From NCBI RefSeq assembly GCF_024586455.1, contig NW_026089623.1, forward strand, positions 6,693,367 through 6,757,366: a stretch of 64,000 nt of DNA, read 5' to 3'. Shown here piece by piece: positions 11,763-22,223 of the stretch; the first letter of the stretch is position 1; the number at the start of each line of letters is the position of its first letter. A program made the position numbers and the translations under genes. Source of the DNA: Bactrocera neohumeralis. Lineage: Eukaryota; Arthropoda; Insecta; Diptera; Tephritidae. Below the pieces are notes generated by a model. It searched no databases, had not been told where the DNA came from, and saw only the letters and a list, made by a program, of their open reading frames with translations.

Positions 11763-12368
11763 ATGCCGAGATGCCAATTGCGCCTACGTGCACTGTGCGT
11801 TCCGCCGTCACGGCCGCGCCCTAGAGCTACCCCAGTAGCAGCGCCGCGCACAATCATCGCTGCCGCACCTCCCCGAGAAACTCCATCGGTTCCGCGTAGT
11901 GACCCGCAAGCAATAGCTCCAGAGCAGCCACAGCGTCAATGCATGCTGTGTCGACGACGACATCGGTTGCCACACTGTGGCATCTTCAAGAGGATGACAC
12001 CTCTGCAACGCCAGCAGGTCGCCCAGGCCCACGGTCATTGCTTGAATTGTCTGGCGCCTACCCATCTAACGCGCGAATGCATCACCGGGTATCAGTGCCA
12101 GGTTTGTATGGGTCACCATCACACGATGTTCCACCGCAACACCGACCCGTCGTCGAACGTCATCATGCCCCTCGCGGCCGTGCTGCCAGCCGACGACTCT
12201 CGCAACCGCAACCGCGAAGGCAAGCCCTCCCTTCGGAGGAGTCCCGCGCCTGGCGCCATCATCACCATGCCACCCCGCATCGGAGGCGCCATCTTAGGCC
12301 GCAAGCCCGTCGCAAGACAGGCCTCAGCAACGTTGTTGCAACACTGCAACAACTTCAGAGGTTACTAG
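11763..12368 (+). CDS. GC-rich Gag-like zinc-knuckle ORF of a second BEL/Pao-type element
   Basis: The 201-residue ORF is Pro/Arg-rich, then has CMLCRRRHRLPHCGIFKRM, HCLNCLAPTHLTREC and YQCQVCMGHHHTMFHR, the same Cys/His arrangement as the BEL/Pao Gag at 10180-10380. GC content is far above its neighbours. The ORF ends 22 bases before a G-run and an LTR-like TGT start, so it is probably a deletion derivative that joins gag directly to the 3' LTR. The ATG follows TTCTTAACAG and could be an internal one. Non-functional as an element, although the ORF itself is uninterrupted. Confidence 0.6.
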   Translation: MPRCQLRLRALCVPPSRPRPRATPVAAPRTIIAAAPPRETPSVPRSDPQAIAPEQPQRQCMLCRRRHRLPHCGIFKRMTPLQRQQVAQAHGHCLNCLAPTHLTRECITGYQCQVCMGHHHTMFHRNTDPSSNVIMPLAAVLPADDSRNRNREGKPSLRRSPAPGAIITMPPRIGGAILGRKPVARQASATLLQHCNNFRGY

Positions 12369-12383
12369 GCTGAATACTCGCCT

Positions 12384-12930
12384 AGGGGGGCCAGGATGTA
12401 CAAATGAGCATCCTCCCCCGGGCATCCACACATACACCACACTATCACAGCACATCAACTCAACTTCACAACACTGACACGCACCTTCACCATACTCACT
12501 TCACAAATCATCAGAGCTTACAACCCACATTCCACACTACACACTAACCAACCACATCACACCAGCTGATTCCACACACAAAGGGAAAAAAGGAACCAAA
12601 AGGAGATCAGCTTCTTACTTCGCTTTCGATCTTTAAGCGACCTGCACGCGTGTGCGAACATCTCGAACGAGCGTTTTTAACTCCAGTTTTGGCAGTTCAT
12701 AGTGTCGGAGTTATAAACATTTTTTTTACCTATTACTTTTATAACGTTAACATTAAAATTGTACACAGATCCTTATAATACATACATATACATATACACG
12801 CGTATACCAATTTTAAAACAATTCCTCAATTCGCCATTTTAATTTTTTACAAAACAAATTTTGTGGGGATCGTGAAGGTGAGTGCGTGCGAAAATATAAA
12901 AAAAAAATTTGCAGTGCACAGCAAAAACGG
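12384..12930 (+). repeat. Purine tract and probable 3' LTR of the GC-rich BEL/Pao-type derivative
   Basis: CTAGGGGGGCCAGGA at about 12382-12397 is followed by TGTACAAATGAG, a G-run and TGT start as in BEL/Pao elements. The downstream 500 bases contain a C/A-rich stretch and then AT-rich sequence. The LTR end is not defined by any repeat and is only approximate. Confidence 0.45.
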
Positions 12931-13043
12931 TGAGTTACTGAAAAATACAAGTATCATCGAAAATGGATCACTGAAATATTCATGAAAATATTCTTGCCAT
13001 GATAAGTATATTTTTTTGCCAAAAGTATAAATTAATAAGAAAG

Positions 13044-13821
13044 CTTATAAAAATAACTACGGAATCGTTCATATGTAAATGTCAAAAAGCATTACTTAAT
13101 TAGTAAATTTTCTTCTTACTAGTGTCCACCTTTGACATTTTTATGAGCGAAAAATTTTGACAATTTTTTTAATGCGAAATCTTGTCTTTCTATGACCATA
13201 TAACTCCGATTGCTCTTATAAAACTCGAGATTCACATTACAAAAGAAATCTATTAGAAAAACAAGTAAGGAAGGGCGAAGTTCGGGTGTCACCGAACATT
13301 TTATACTCTCGCATGATAAAGTGATAATCGAGATTTCATTATACGTCATTTACATATTTTTCAAATACCGTATTTTTGTAAAGTTTTATTCCGCTATCAT
13401 CATTGGTTCCTAATGTACTATATATTATACAGCTTATAAAAATAACTACGGAATCGTTCATATGTAAATGTCAAAAATCATTACTTAATTAGTAAATTTT
13501 CTTCTTACTAGTGTCCACCTTTGACATTTTTATGAGCGAAAAATTTTGACAATTTTTTTAATGCGAAATCTTGTCTTTCTATGACCATATAACTCCGATT
13601 GCTCTTATAAAACTCGAGATTCACATTACAAAAGAAATCTATTAGAAAAACAAGTAAGGAAGGGCGAAGATCGGGTGTCACCGAACATTTTATACTCTCG
13701 CATGATAAAGTGATAATCGAGATTTCATTATACGTCATTTACATATTTTTCAAATACCGTATTTTTGTAAAGTTTTATTCCGCTATCATCATTGGTTCCT
13801 AATGTACTATATGTTATACAG
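13044..13821. repeat. Young 389-bp tandem duplication (two units)
   Basis: Unit 1 (13044-13432) and unit 2 (13433-13821) start CTTATAAAAATAACTACGG and end TATACAG. By eye they differ at only about three positions (for example G/T at 13087 versus 13476, and TTCGG/ATCGG in the hairpin). Each contains the start of the non-coding repeat that continues to 14717, so the duplication includes the left end of that element. Confidence 0.95.
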
Positions 13822-14717
13822 GGAAGGCATCAGATGGAATTCAAAATAGCGTTATATTGGAAGAAGGCGTGGTTGTGAACCGATTTCACCTATATTTCGT
13901 ACATGTCATCAGGGTGTTAAGAAAATATCATATACCGAATTTCATTGAAATCGGTCTAGTAGCTCCTGAGATATGGTTTTTGGGCCATAAGTGGGCGAGG
14001 CCACGCCCATTTTCAATTTTAAAAAAAGCCTGGGTGCAGCTTCCTTCTGCCATTTCTTCCGTAAAATTTAGTGTTTCTGACGTTTTTTGTTAGTCCGTTA
14101 ACGCACTTTTAGTGATTTTCAACATAACCTTTGTATGGGAGGTGGGCGTGGTTATTATCCGATTTCTTCCATTTTTGAACTGTATATGGAAATGCCTGAA
14201 GAAAGCGACTCTGTAGAGTGTGGTTGACATAGCTATAGTAGTTTCCGAGATACGTACAAAAAACTTAGTAGGGGGCGGGGCCACGCCCACTTTTCCAAAA
14301 AAATTACGTCCAAATATGCCCCTCCCTAATGCGATCCCTTGTGCCAAATTTCACTTTAATATCTTTATTTATGGCTTAGTTATGACACTTTATAGGTTTT
14401 CGGTTTCCGCCATTTTGTGGGCGTGGCAGTGGGCCGATTTTGCCCATCTTCGAACTTAATCTTCTTATGGAGCCAAGGAATACGTGTACCAAGTTTCATC
14501 ATGATATCTCAATTTTTACTCAAGTTACAGCTTGCACGGACGGACAGACGGACGGACGGACAGACAGACATCCGGATTTCGACTCTACTCGTCACCCTGA
14601 TCACTTTGGTATATATAACCCTATATCTGACTCTTTTAGTTTTAGGACTTACAAACAACCGTTATGTGAACAAAACTATAATACTCTCCTTAGCAACATT
14701 GTTGCGAGAGTATAATA
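13260..14717 (+). repeat. Conserved non-coding dipteran repeat with inverted ends
   Basis: AAGGAAGGGCGAAGTTCGGG with a GTTCGG/CCGAAC hairpin and TTTTATACTCTCGCA opens the element, and GTTGCGAGAGTATAAT closes it at about 14702-14717 as the inverted counterpart. Inside are repeated GTGGGCG/GGGGCCACGCCCA blocks, ...GAAATCGGTCTAGTAGCTCCTGAG and a GGAC/GACA microsatellite at 14537-14573. No protein is encoded. Diverged pieces of the same family are at 21995-22215 and 23590-23930. Probably a non-autonomous DNA element; its class is unknown to me. Confidence 0.6.
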
Positions 14718-14979
14718 AAAGATAGATATTTTCAGATTCGATATAAAACACGTAATTTGTATATCATAAAAATTATACGAGAATAATACTTTTAAGAGAT
14801 ACTGCATGCCAGTGTATCAATACATCCACAGTACAAATGCAACGTGCCCAATACAGAGACGAATTTTTAACTTTGGCCCAATATAGAGATTCTTGATATT
14901 TTCACGAAATTAAAAGTCGAACTTATCAATCAATAATGTAGTATAACATAATGCGGTCAACATTTAAACAGTGATTGAA

Positions 14980-15606
14980 GGGGTCAGTAGGGTCAGTAGG
15001 GTATTTTTTAAAAAATTTTGTTTTTTAGTATTTTCTGTTCCCTTATACCCTTAGAATTAATGTAGAAACCCACTTTATCATTGGAAGGTTTCGAAAAAGG
15101 CCAAAAATAATAATACCGCTTGACATTCGGTGCACATCTCAAACTTTAAATGCGTTTTTCTCAAAACACACTTTTTTAAACTGGCGGACATGATTCCGCT
15201 CGAACTACCCAACCGGTTTGCTAATTTTTTTTTAAATGTTCACAAAACGACTGGCTATCGTCCCAGTTTCATAATTCATAATTTTTTATAATTTATTGAA
15301 AATGTTACAGCAAAATTTATGTAAAAAAACATGGGGAAAAATTAAAAAAAAAACGTTAAAAAAATAATTTTATATACCAAATTTTTCATGATTCCAGTAG
15401 TGGGGTTTTGTGTTTCTAATGATCTAAACATGAGAAATCGTGTCACCCAGCTATTTCCCTGACAGATGCCATCAAAAAATTCCGAAAAAATTTGTTTATA
15501 CACTCCACGATATACCGCATCATATGTGAAAAAAGTTCTATTGTCGAATAAAAATTTCTATGAAAAAAAAATTCAAAAAAACAGGCCAGATTACCCTACT
15601 GACCCC
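14980..15606. mobile_element. 627-bp MITE with GGGGTCAGTAGGGT inverted ends
   Basis: The left end reads GGGGTCAGTAGGGTCAGTAGGG, with an internal 9-bp tandem repeat, and the right end reads ACCCTACTGACCCC. TGAA occurs on both outer flanks (14976-14979 and 15607-15610), a possible 4-bp target-site duplication. No ORF of note lies inside. Superfamily undetermined. Confidence 0.7.
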
Positions 15607-16440
15607 TGAATGATTAATCCCTGCAAAAATGTAAAGACCACTGCACCAGCACATGGTCGATGCCTGGAAGCAGTCCTGGTTACATACCTAGCCGCATGTT
15701 ATGATGCACTGGATCATGTATGAAGTGGAGTATTGTCTTTTTTGTCACTGTTTGGCTGTTTGATTCGATTCTGCCTAATTTCCATCCCTTGTCTTCTCTC
15801 AGTTGTTGAATTTTTTTCATAAGAGAAGACACGTCTTTCTCTATACATTTTTATTTCGTGGATTCTGGTAAGCATATTGTCTATATTATTATGAAAATGT
15901 GTACAATTTTCATGTGTATAGGGTGATTACTTAGTGTTGAAAGAAAAGAAACAATTGGCTGTGATTTTGCAGAGCAATGATGTTACTAGATAAAACTGCC
16001 AATGCGGAATTAAAATAAAAAAATAAATGTAAATTGTAAAATTTAATTATATTATTAAATGATTGGGGTGGGAAAATAACCAAGATATCAGAAGGGAAAA
16101 GTTTGTAAACTTCAGGGGAAGAGTGCGGGAATACCACAATCATTTGTAGTTAAACGAATTATTGATTTTAAAATTTACATTTTTTGTTAACAATGTTCGC
16201 AATATTCTCAACATTGCTGCATTTCGAAATTTCCAAAATTTCAGGATAAGTGATAATATTTAAAAACTAGAGGCATGCTTAAATGAAAACAATAGCGAAA
16301 TTTAACTAAAAGTCCTTTGATTTATAGCGTAAAAAAATTTATTTTGAAGGATTATTTTAATTAATTGATTTAAGTTTAATTTGTATAATATGTAATACGA
16401 GTAATAAATAAAATAACAATGACAAATTTTTATTGTTTTA
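15607..16440. other. Unassigned AT-rich DNA
   Basis: No coding region or repeat was recognised. The reverse ORF 15931-16143 has no domain features. Confidence 0.4.
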
Positions 16441-16620
16441 TTGGTCAAAGGCATCTGTATTAAGTTTTATGTCTCTGGCGTATTTAGTTATTGATTTATC
16501 GCACTTTAGTTTTTTAACGGTTTCGTTAAATGAAGAGTGAGCGGGGTTATCTTCCGATTTCATCTCGTTAACAATGTCGGTAGGAATGCTTAAGGGATTT
16601 GTCCTGGGGACACTGAATCA
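16440..16620 (-). CDS. Possible 3' terminal exon of an unidentified gene
   Basis: On the reverse strand a 55-codon open stretch follows a CCCCAG acceptor-like site near 16610 and ends at TAA near 16440. AATAAA overlaps and follows the stop within 15 bases. The peptide (IPTDIVNEMKSEDN, SFNETVKKLKCDKS) has normal composition. I do not recognise it, and a retrotransposon origin is equally possible. Confidence 0.2.
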
Positions 16621-16669
16621 CTTAGAGGGTGGGGTCACCCCGTTTTTCGTAACGGTAAACTAAAACAAC

Positions 16670-17150
16670 CTTAGCAAGGCTCTGAGCATTCTAATAATAA
16701 GAATAAAAACAAAAATCTTTATCACGGTTCGAGTACATCTAAAATTAATCCACGTAATCATACCCGCTATCAATCTAAATATTCGCAATATTCTCAAAGA
16801 TTAAAGTCCCATTTTAACCAATACCAGTACCAACCCAGACAGGTTTATCCACAACAAAATGTTAATAAAAAACGTATGACATAAATTCGGTCCAACATAT
16901 GTATATGTGAACGCAGAACCACTCTTAATAGGAATCATTTTCCTCAAACATAACAAATTCCCATACCTTACAACACCAACTAAAAGCAAACGATCAAACG
17001 ACCTTGACCACAAAAACAAAAACTGTCTACGACGAACTTAGATTAAAAGGCGCTCAAGAAAATGGACCTAGTGAACCAAGTTATACTCAACACCTTTATA
17101 AACGAGAGTACCGAAACCAAGGCCAGCATAACAGCGGACAAGAAGAGGTA
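16670..17150 (+). pseudogene. Gag-like remnant of an LTR retrotransposon, interrupted by a LINE
   Basis: The forward translation of 16680-16880 is rich in Asn, Tyr, Gln and Ser (RYQSKYSQYSQRLKSHFNQY), the composition of the C-terminal tail of gypsy-type Gag. Further open pieces, in two frames, reach 17150, where the reverse-strand LINE tail begins. Sequence 18470-18530 may be its continuation beyond the LINE. No catalytic domain is present, so the identification rests on composition alone. Confidence 0.3.
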
Positions 17151-17152
17151 TA

Positions 17153-18470
17153 TTCTCTTCTTCTTTATTGGCGTAGACACCGCTTACGCTAATGCCATTT
17201 TCCTCCTGATCTTTCCTACGTAGTGGAGATCCTTCTCTTCTTTTGTTTCCCCCGGCGGGTACTGTGTCGAATACTTTCAGAGCTGGAGTGTTTTCATCCA
17301 CTCAGATGACATGACCTAGCCTGAGCAGCCGCTTTCTCTTAATTCCCTGAACTATCTCAATGTCGTCGTATGTATATCTCATATACCTCATACATTCATC
17401 GAATGCGATATTCGCCGTTGCTAATACGCAAAAACCCGATAACTAGTAACGTCGACTCATCAGGTGATGCCATCATCCATGCCTCTGTACCATATAGCAG
17501 GCCGGGAATAATGAGTGACTTATAGAGTTTGGTATTTGATCCTCGAGAGAGGACTTTACTTCTCAATTGCCTACTCAGTTCGAAGTAGCAACTGTTGTCA
17601 AGAGTTGTTCTGCGTTGGGTTTCAAGGCTAACAATATTATTGGTGCTAATACTGGTTCCAATATAGACGAAATTATCTACGACTTTGAAGTTAAGACTGT
17701 CAACAGTGACGTGGAATCCAAGTCGCGAGTGCGACGACTGTTTGTTTGATGGCAGCAGATATTTCATTTTGCCCTCGTTCACTGCCAGATCCATCTGCTT
17801 CGCTTTCTTATCCAGTCTGGAGAAGGTAGAACAAACAGTATAAAAGATTGTACCTGCTCGATTAAGCTCTGCAGCTCGAATGATTTTCTCCAGCAATAGA
17901 TTGAAGAAGTCGCACGATAGGGAAATGCCTGAAGCCTGGTTTGCTAAAGAACGGCTCGGAGAGATTCTCCCCGATCCTGACGGAGCTTTTGGTATTGTTC
18001 AACGTCAGTTTACATCGTGCCGTAAAGGCAGCCGAAGAGGTGGTGTGTGTCGATCCTTTTTTCAGTGTAGTACTCGACGGTGGAGTCTCACTCCCATCAC
18101 GAATCTCACTCGAATCTTCGCTCCTTTATATGGACACTGGAGTAAGTGCTACAAGGACCTATTCGCCTCAGTCCTTGTCTTGTCCTTCGCATTTCTTGGA
18201 CGGCGGTGATGTCAGCCTATACTCTTACGATTACATCAACCAACTGGGCAGCGACAACTTCCCAAATAAGGGACTGGACATTCCAAGTACATGCCTTCAA
18301 ATCACAATCCTTAACATATTTGCAGGGGTTGTCGTCAAAAGGGGGGTCACTTATCCGAGGCTGTTGTTTTCTTTCCATTGGTGCGGTTTTACGTGGCGGG
18401 TCCCAAACCAGCGCACAACCCTAGGGAGGGGAATTATCACTCGCACAAAATCAAAATCATTCTGAGTTCA
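17153..18470 (-). mobile_element. RTE-like non-LTR retrotransposon, copy 1, two internal deletions
   Basis: Reading on the reverse strand, the 5' part encodes the start of the apurinic-type endonuclease (LKACTWNVQSL, ADITAVQEMR at about 18310-18180). The sequence then jumps to the region after the RT palm (ELNRAGTIFYT...LDKKAKQMDLAVNEGKMKYLL at about 17860-17760) and the C-terminal domain (VVDNFVYIG, LSRQLRSKVLSR, LYKSLIIPGLLYG). The YADD block expected after GTIFY is missing. Frameshifts occur at about 17400 and 17300. The 3' end is an AAG-type microsatellite tail (TCTTCTTCTT on the forward strand at 17155). It is homologous to the forward copy at 26399-28757. Confidence 0.85.
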
Positions 18471-18534
18471 ACGAAAAAATTTCCGCTGCCAGCCTCGAAT
18501 AACACCAATATTTAGAAATTGTATATGTATAAAG

Positions 18535-19218
18535 CAGTGGCGCTCATTTTATAACAACGCAATAAAAATCCAAACACGCGTGTTTGACTGATAATTCTGC
18601 TACTGCGAAAAACATCACACGCACACGAAAGCGGCTGAACACGTGCGCTGGGTCAACACAAAGAATCGGCATTTAGTTTCTGTTGAGCAAGCAACATCGC
18701 ATCGCGCATTTTTTAAATACACTGACAGAAACACCTCGAATTTTTAAAATTTTTTCAAGCGAATGGCAAGAAAATTATTTTTTTATTGAAACTGATGAAG
18801 GGGAAGCGCAATGCTTATTGTGTTACAAAACATTCGATGATGGGATCGACTTATAATTGTGAAAGTGCATTTTCCACTTTCAAATTAATGTAAAATAAGC
18901 AAAGAAACACACTTTCTGACCAACATCTTACCGATCTTCTACGCATTAAGGAGTATAAAGGGGAAATCAATATTGATGATGTATTATCGAAACGAGCCAT
19001 TTAGTCAACGACTTTATAAATTTTCAAGTATTACACAAAAAGAATTCAATAAACATTTCTGATATTTTTTCCAAATTTTCCAATATTTTTTTCCCTGAAT
19101 GTAAATAAAAAAAAAATACAGTAGAAATTTGTTCAGCGTACATGGCAGCGAAAATCTATAGCATTGTTTGTGCAGCGCAAACGTAAAATGTAGTAGTATT
19201 GAGGCGTGCGCACCACTG
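18535..19218 (+). mobile_element. hAT-family deletion derivative with transposase ends
   Basis: The ends CAGTGGCGCTCA and TGCGCACCACTG form imperfect hAT-type CAGNGG inverted repeats. The flanks GTATAAAG (18527-18534) and GCTTAAAG (19219-19226) match at six of eight bases, consistent with an old 8-bp target duplication. Inside, the transposase N-terminus (SEWQENYFFIETDEGEAQCL followed by a CxxC) is fused to the C-terminal dimerisation region (CESAFSTFKL, LSDQHLTDLLRIKEY) with everything between deleted. Stops lie at the junction (about 18855) and in KLM-stop-NK. Confidence 0.85.
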
Positions 19219-19536
19219 GCTTAAAGATCAAATGTCTTATTTACACAGGATCTACAATAAACTTTAATATAAAAAAAAAAATTTTTGTCTCACGATTCCG
19301 AAAGCCAAATGTGAAGTTTCTCTATCAAATGGTCCCATCATATTGCATAATCAAAATATAATCAAAACTCCTAAACAATATTGTTTACATAAATTTCCAA
19401 ATGTTTATGATATTACAATAAATATAGAAAAATCAAAACAACTGTCAATTTTAAAAATTGCATAGTTACCGTTTTTGGCAAAGTGTACTCTAGGGTGTTT
19501 CAAAAAATTTTTTGGATTTTTTTTTTCAACTCTTAC

Positions 19537-19644
19537 CTCCTCAAATGTTAGTGATTGACAAACAAAAACTCCTCCCTCAAGCCAGGCGCTGTAGTTTAAC
19601 TCTAAGGGGTCGCTGTTGTTTTTAGGTTCCCATATATTTAACAT
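19537..19644 (-). CDS. Possible coding exon, unidentified
   Basis: The reverse-strand segment starts at an ATG (MLNIWEPKNNSDPLELNYSA) and is followed by GTAAGAGT, a good splice donor, at 19536 downward. Amino-acid composition is normal and codon use is less AT-skewed than its surroundings. No matching downstream exon was found and I do not recognise the protein. It may be a host or transposon exon. Confidence 0.2.
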
Positions 19645-19801
19645 AGGAATTTTCCTTTTTTCATTTAAACTAAAATTTCACCAACTAATTTTCATTTTTC
19701 AAAAATAACCATCACATATTCAGAAAGTTCGCTTTTCAAACTCATATATATACCTTTCAGCCTTTAAAACATAAAAGCATACTCATGTATCATAAATACA
19801 A

Positions 19802-20640
19802 GGTACGTTCCAAAGTAAACAGGACGTTAAAAACAAGCAGAACAAATGATTTTTTCCGGCAAAATCAATTTATTTTATTCATAATAGTCTCCTTCTGCTT
19901 CAATACAGCTTTTTGCACGGTCCAAAAGCATGGCGAACGAGTGTTTTAGCTCGTTGGCCGATATGGCCGCCAGTATGCCGGTGCAAGCCTTTTGAATGGC
20001 CTCTATGTCTGCATAACGCTTTCCTTTCATGGGCAAATGCATTTTTCCGAAAAGGAAGAAGCCGCACGGTGCCATATCAGGCGAATACGGGGAGTGGTTA
20101 GTGGTTAAAATGTGAATTTCGGTCAAATAATCGGTCACAAGCGTCGATAAATGATTCTGAGCAATTTTTGGTCGTTAATCAATTTGTACGGAACTAACCA
20201 TGCACACACCTTTCGTAAGCCCAAATGTTCGGTCAAAATGCTATAAATCGATGTTTTGGAGATGTTCAATTCCATTTCCATGAATTTCTATAATGATTTC
20301 AGCCGATTTTTGATGATTTCACGCACAGTTTCGATGGAATTTCCGGTGATCGCGGATTTTGATTGACCCACATGTTGATCGTCATTTATGTCCTCACGAC
20401 CACTTTGAAAACGTTGAAACCACTCGTGCACTCTGCTACACCATAAACTTTTTTCATCAATTGAAAAATTTATTTGTTCGAAGCTCATTTTCGCATCGAT
20501 AACACAAACATACTGACACTTAAAACTCAAGAACTTCACTTCCAATCTATAAAATGTCATGAAATTCTCACTGGACAATCGATAAAGATAGCAGATTCTA
20601 ATACACCAGTCGACATATAGATGGCGCTACCAGGGGGCGC
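19802..20640 (-). mobile_element. mariner-family remnant
   Basis: One end shows GGTACGTTCCAAAGTAAACA, a mariner-type terminal sequence. The other inverted end is not preserved. The transposase is internally deleted (next entry). The right boundary is approximate, placed before the MITE that begins at 20666. Confidence 0.75.
19875..20578 (-). pseudogene. mariner transposase, deleted and with a mutated catalytic residue
   Basis: The N-terminal DNA-binding part is readable (WFQRFQSGREDINDDQHVGQ near 20415; then MELNISKTSIYSILTEHLGL and RKVC near 20280-20200). A deletion near 20170 joins it to the C-terminal catalytic end (HSPYSPDMAPCGFFLFGKMH at about 20075). In mariner transposases the third catalytic Asp lies in the DFFLF motif after AP-C; here the codon is GGC, Gly, so catalysis would be lost even without the deletion. 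Terminal residues EAEGDYYE are typical of the family. Confidence 0.85.
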
Positions 20641-20665
20641 TAGATTCAAAAAGTGTTGGGCTTGT

Positions 20666-21268
20666 AGTGCTGAACACAATGCGCGACAGATTGCAAACGA
20701 CATCTGTCAAATATTAAAATACTCACGTTCTTATGGACACAGTTATTTTGACAGCTGCACGACTACACGACTGCAGGCCGACTGTTGTCGCTCTCGCTAA
20801 CTTCAATATATTCTTATATTTGCCAACGGCAGTAGGACGACAGTAGAGTTGACAGTAGAGAGATGAGGTAGAGTGGTGATGCCACTAATATGTAAAAGGT
20901 AAAGTTATTCAAAGCTCTAACAAACTTGCTATTATTTTACAAATAAAAGCATAAAATAGCTATATTATGCATATCATTTGTAATAACAATTGATAATTTA
21001 AAGCACATAAATATACCAATTTACTTATTTTTTGCATAAAAAATTTCACTTTGAACAAAATATTAAAATTTCATTGAAGTGCAAGGTATTAGTATGGCCA
21101 CAACGAAATTATGTACATGCAAAATAGACAGCTGCGTTGTCTTGTGTACGTGCCGTCCATTGTTATGTTGCTGCCTTCTCACAAATGTACATGTAGTAGG
21201 ATTCACAACGCCATTTTCAGTTCACTGTCGTGCTGCTGCAGTCTGTCGTGCTTATTGTGTTCAGCACT
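20666..21268. mobile_element. MITE with AGTGCTGAACACAAT inverted ends, longer copy
   Basis: The left end is AGTGCTGAACACAATGCGCG and the right end is CTTATTGTGTTCAGCACT. The first 100 bases (…GACATCTGTCAAATATTAAA…CACGTTCTTATGGACACAG) closely match the shorter element at 39580-39751. TGT abuts both ends (20663-20665 and 21269-21271), a possible 3-bp duplication. No conserved protein; forward ORFs at 21079-21442 overlap in three frames and look spurious. Confidence 0.65.
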
Positions 21269-21269
21269 T

Positions 21270-22215
21270 GTGTGTTTACTTTGGAACACACCTTGTACAT
21301 ACACCTTAACGCATTTAAATCACGATATTATCACTTATCAGTTGTAACATGTGCGCGCACTGCCTATATGTATGTATGTGCATCGGTAAGTGCAATAGAC
21401 CAATTTGAACATACATTATGTACCAATATACATCGAAATTAGCATTCTTTTTTCTCATCTAACATTGAAAATTCCCAATTCAGCTATTTTCGAGTCCCCA
21501 GATGTCAACGAAGCACGTTCATCGAAAACAGGACTTCTCCGGAAAGAAACTCAATCGCTGAAGCTTAATTAAGAATAAAAATTTAAGATAATATCAATAG
21601 TGATTTTTTTGAAACCAATAAAATTATGTAAAAAAGGAATAATATTCATTAAATAGAACTTTCAATCATTTTTGGTAATTCAGGTTAAAATATTACAAAA
21701 TTATTTAAGGAAAACCATTACGCTTCATAACTATTTTCCCGCATTGATCAGCTTCGGACAGCTTCTGATCTGCGGTGTCTTTCTGATTTTATATTAAAAG
21801 GTATGCGTACAGTTTTGAACTGATTTTTCGCATACGTTAGCTTGGAGTTACAACTCAATACGGCAAAGAGTGGTGTAGCAGATAATCAATTCATCTAAAG
21901 CTAAGAAACTTAATTTAATCATAAAAGAGAAAAAATTCGTTATATATATTTAACTGGACAGCCAAAATAACATACTAAAAAAGGAAGAAAAATAAGTATG
22001 GAAGGGCTAAATTCGGATGTAATCGAAGATTTCACACGCTTGCAACATGCATAGATTAAAGACAATGTAGAGCTTCAGGTACATAAGGCTTATTAGTTTT
22101 ATGGGGCAAGTTTTCACCCGATTTCTATCACTTTTATTAAGATATCACTTTTATTAAGATAGCTCACATGTTGACCGATGCGCTATAAAGTCACCCAGAA
22201 ATTCGATAATCTTTA
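21270..22215. other. Unassigned DNA with a fragment of the 13260-14717 repeat family
   Basis: Bases 21995-22215 (GGAAGGGCTAAATTCGGATG... TTTTCACCCGATTTCTATC) are a degraded piece of the same non-coding repeat family as 13260-14717. The remainder shows no gene. Confidence 0.45.
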
Positions 22216-22223
22216 CATTAGGT

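Noticed and set aside
11808..12373. Other-frame ORFs overlapping the zinc-knuckle ORF
   Set aside because: High GC lowers stop-codon frequency; only the 11763 frame has the Cys/His pattern.
13119..13738. Two nearly identical 76-residue reverse ORFs
   Set aside because: Their identity comes from the 389-bp tandem duplication of a non-coding repeat; similarity between them is not evidence of coding.
14090..14725. Forward and reverse ORFs inside the dipteran non-coding repeat
   Set aside because: Frames overlap on both strands and include the GGAC/GACA microsatellite; other family pieces do not keep these frames open.
21079..21442. Cys-rich forward ORFs that might be a secreted small protein
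   Set aside because: Three overlapping frames within a MITE and simple repeats; the cysteines come from TGT/TGC-rich sequence.
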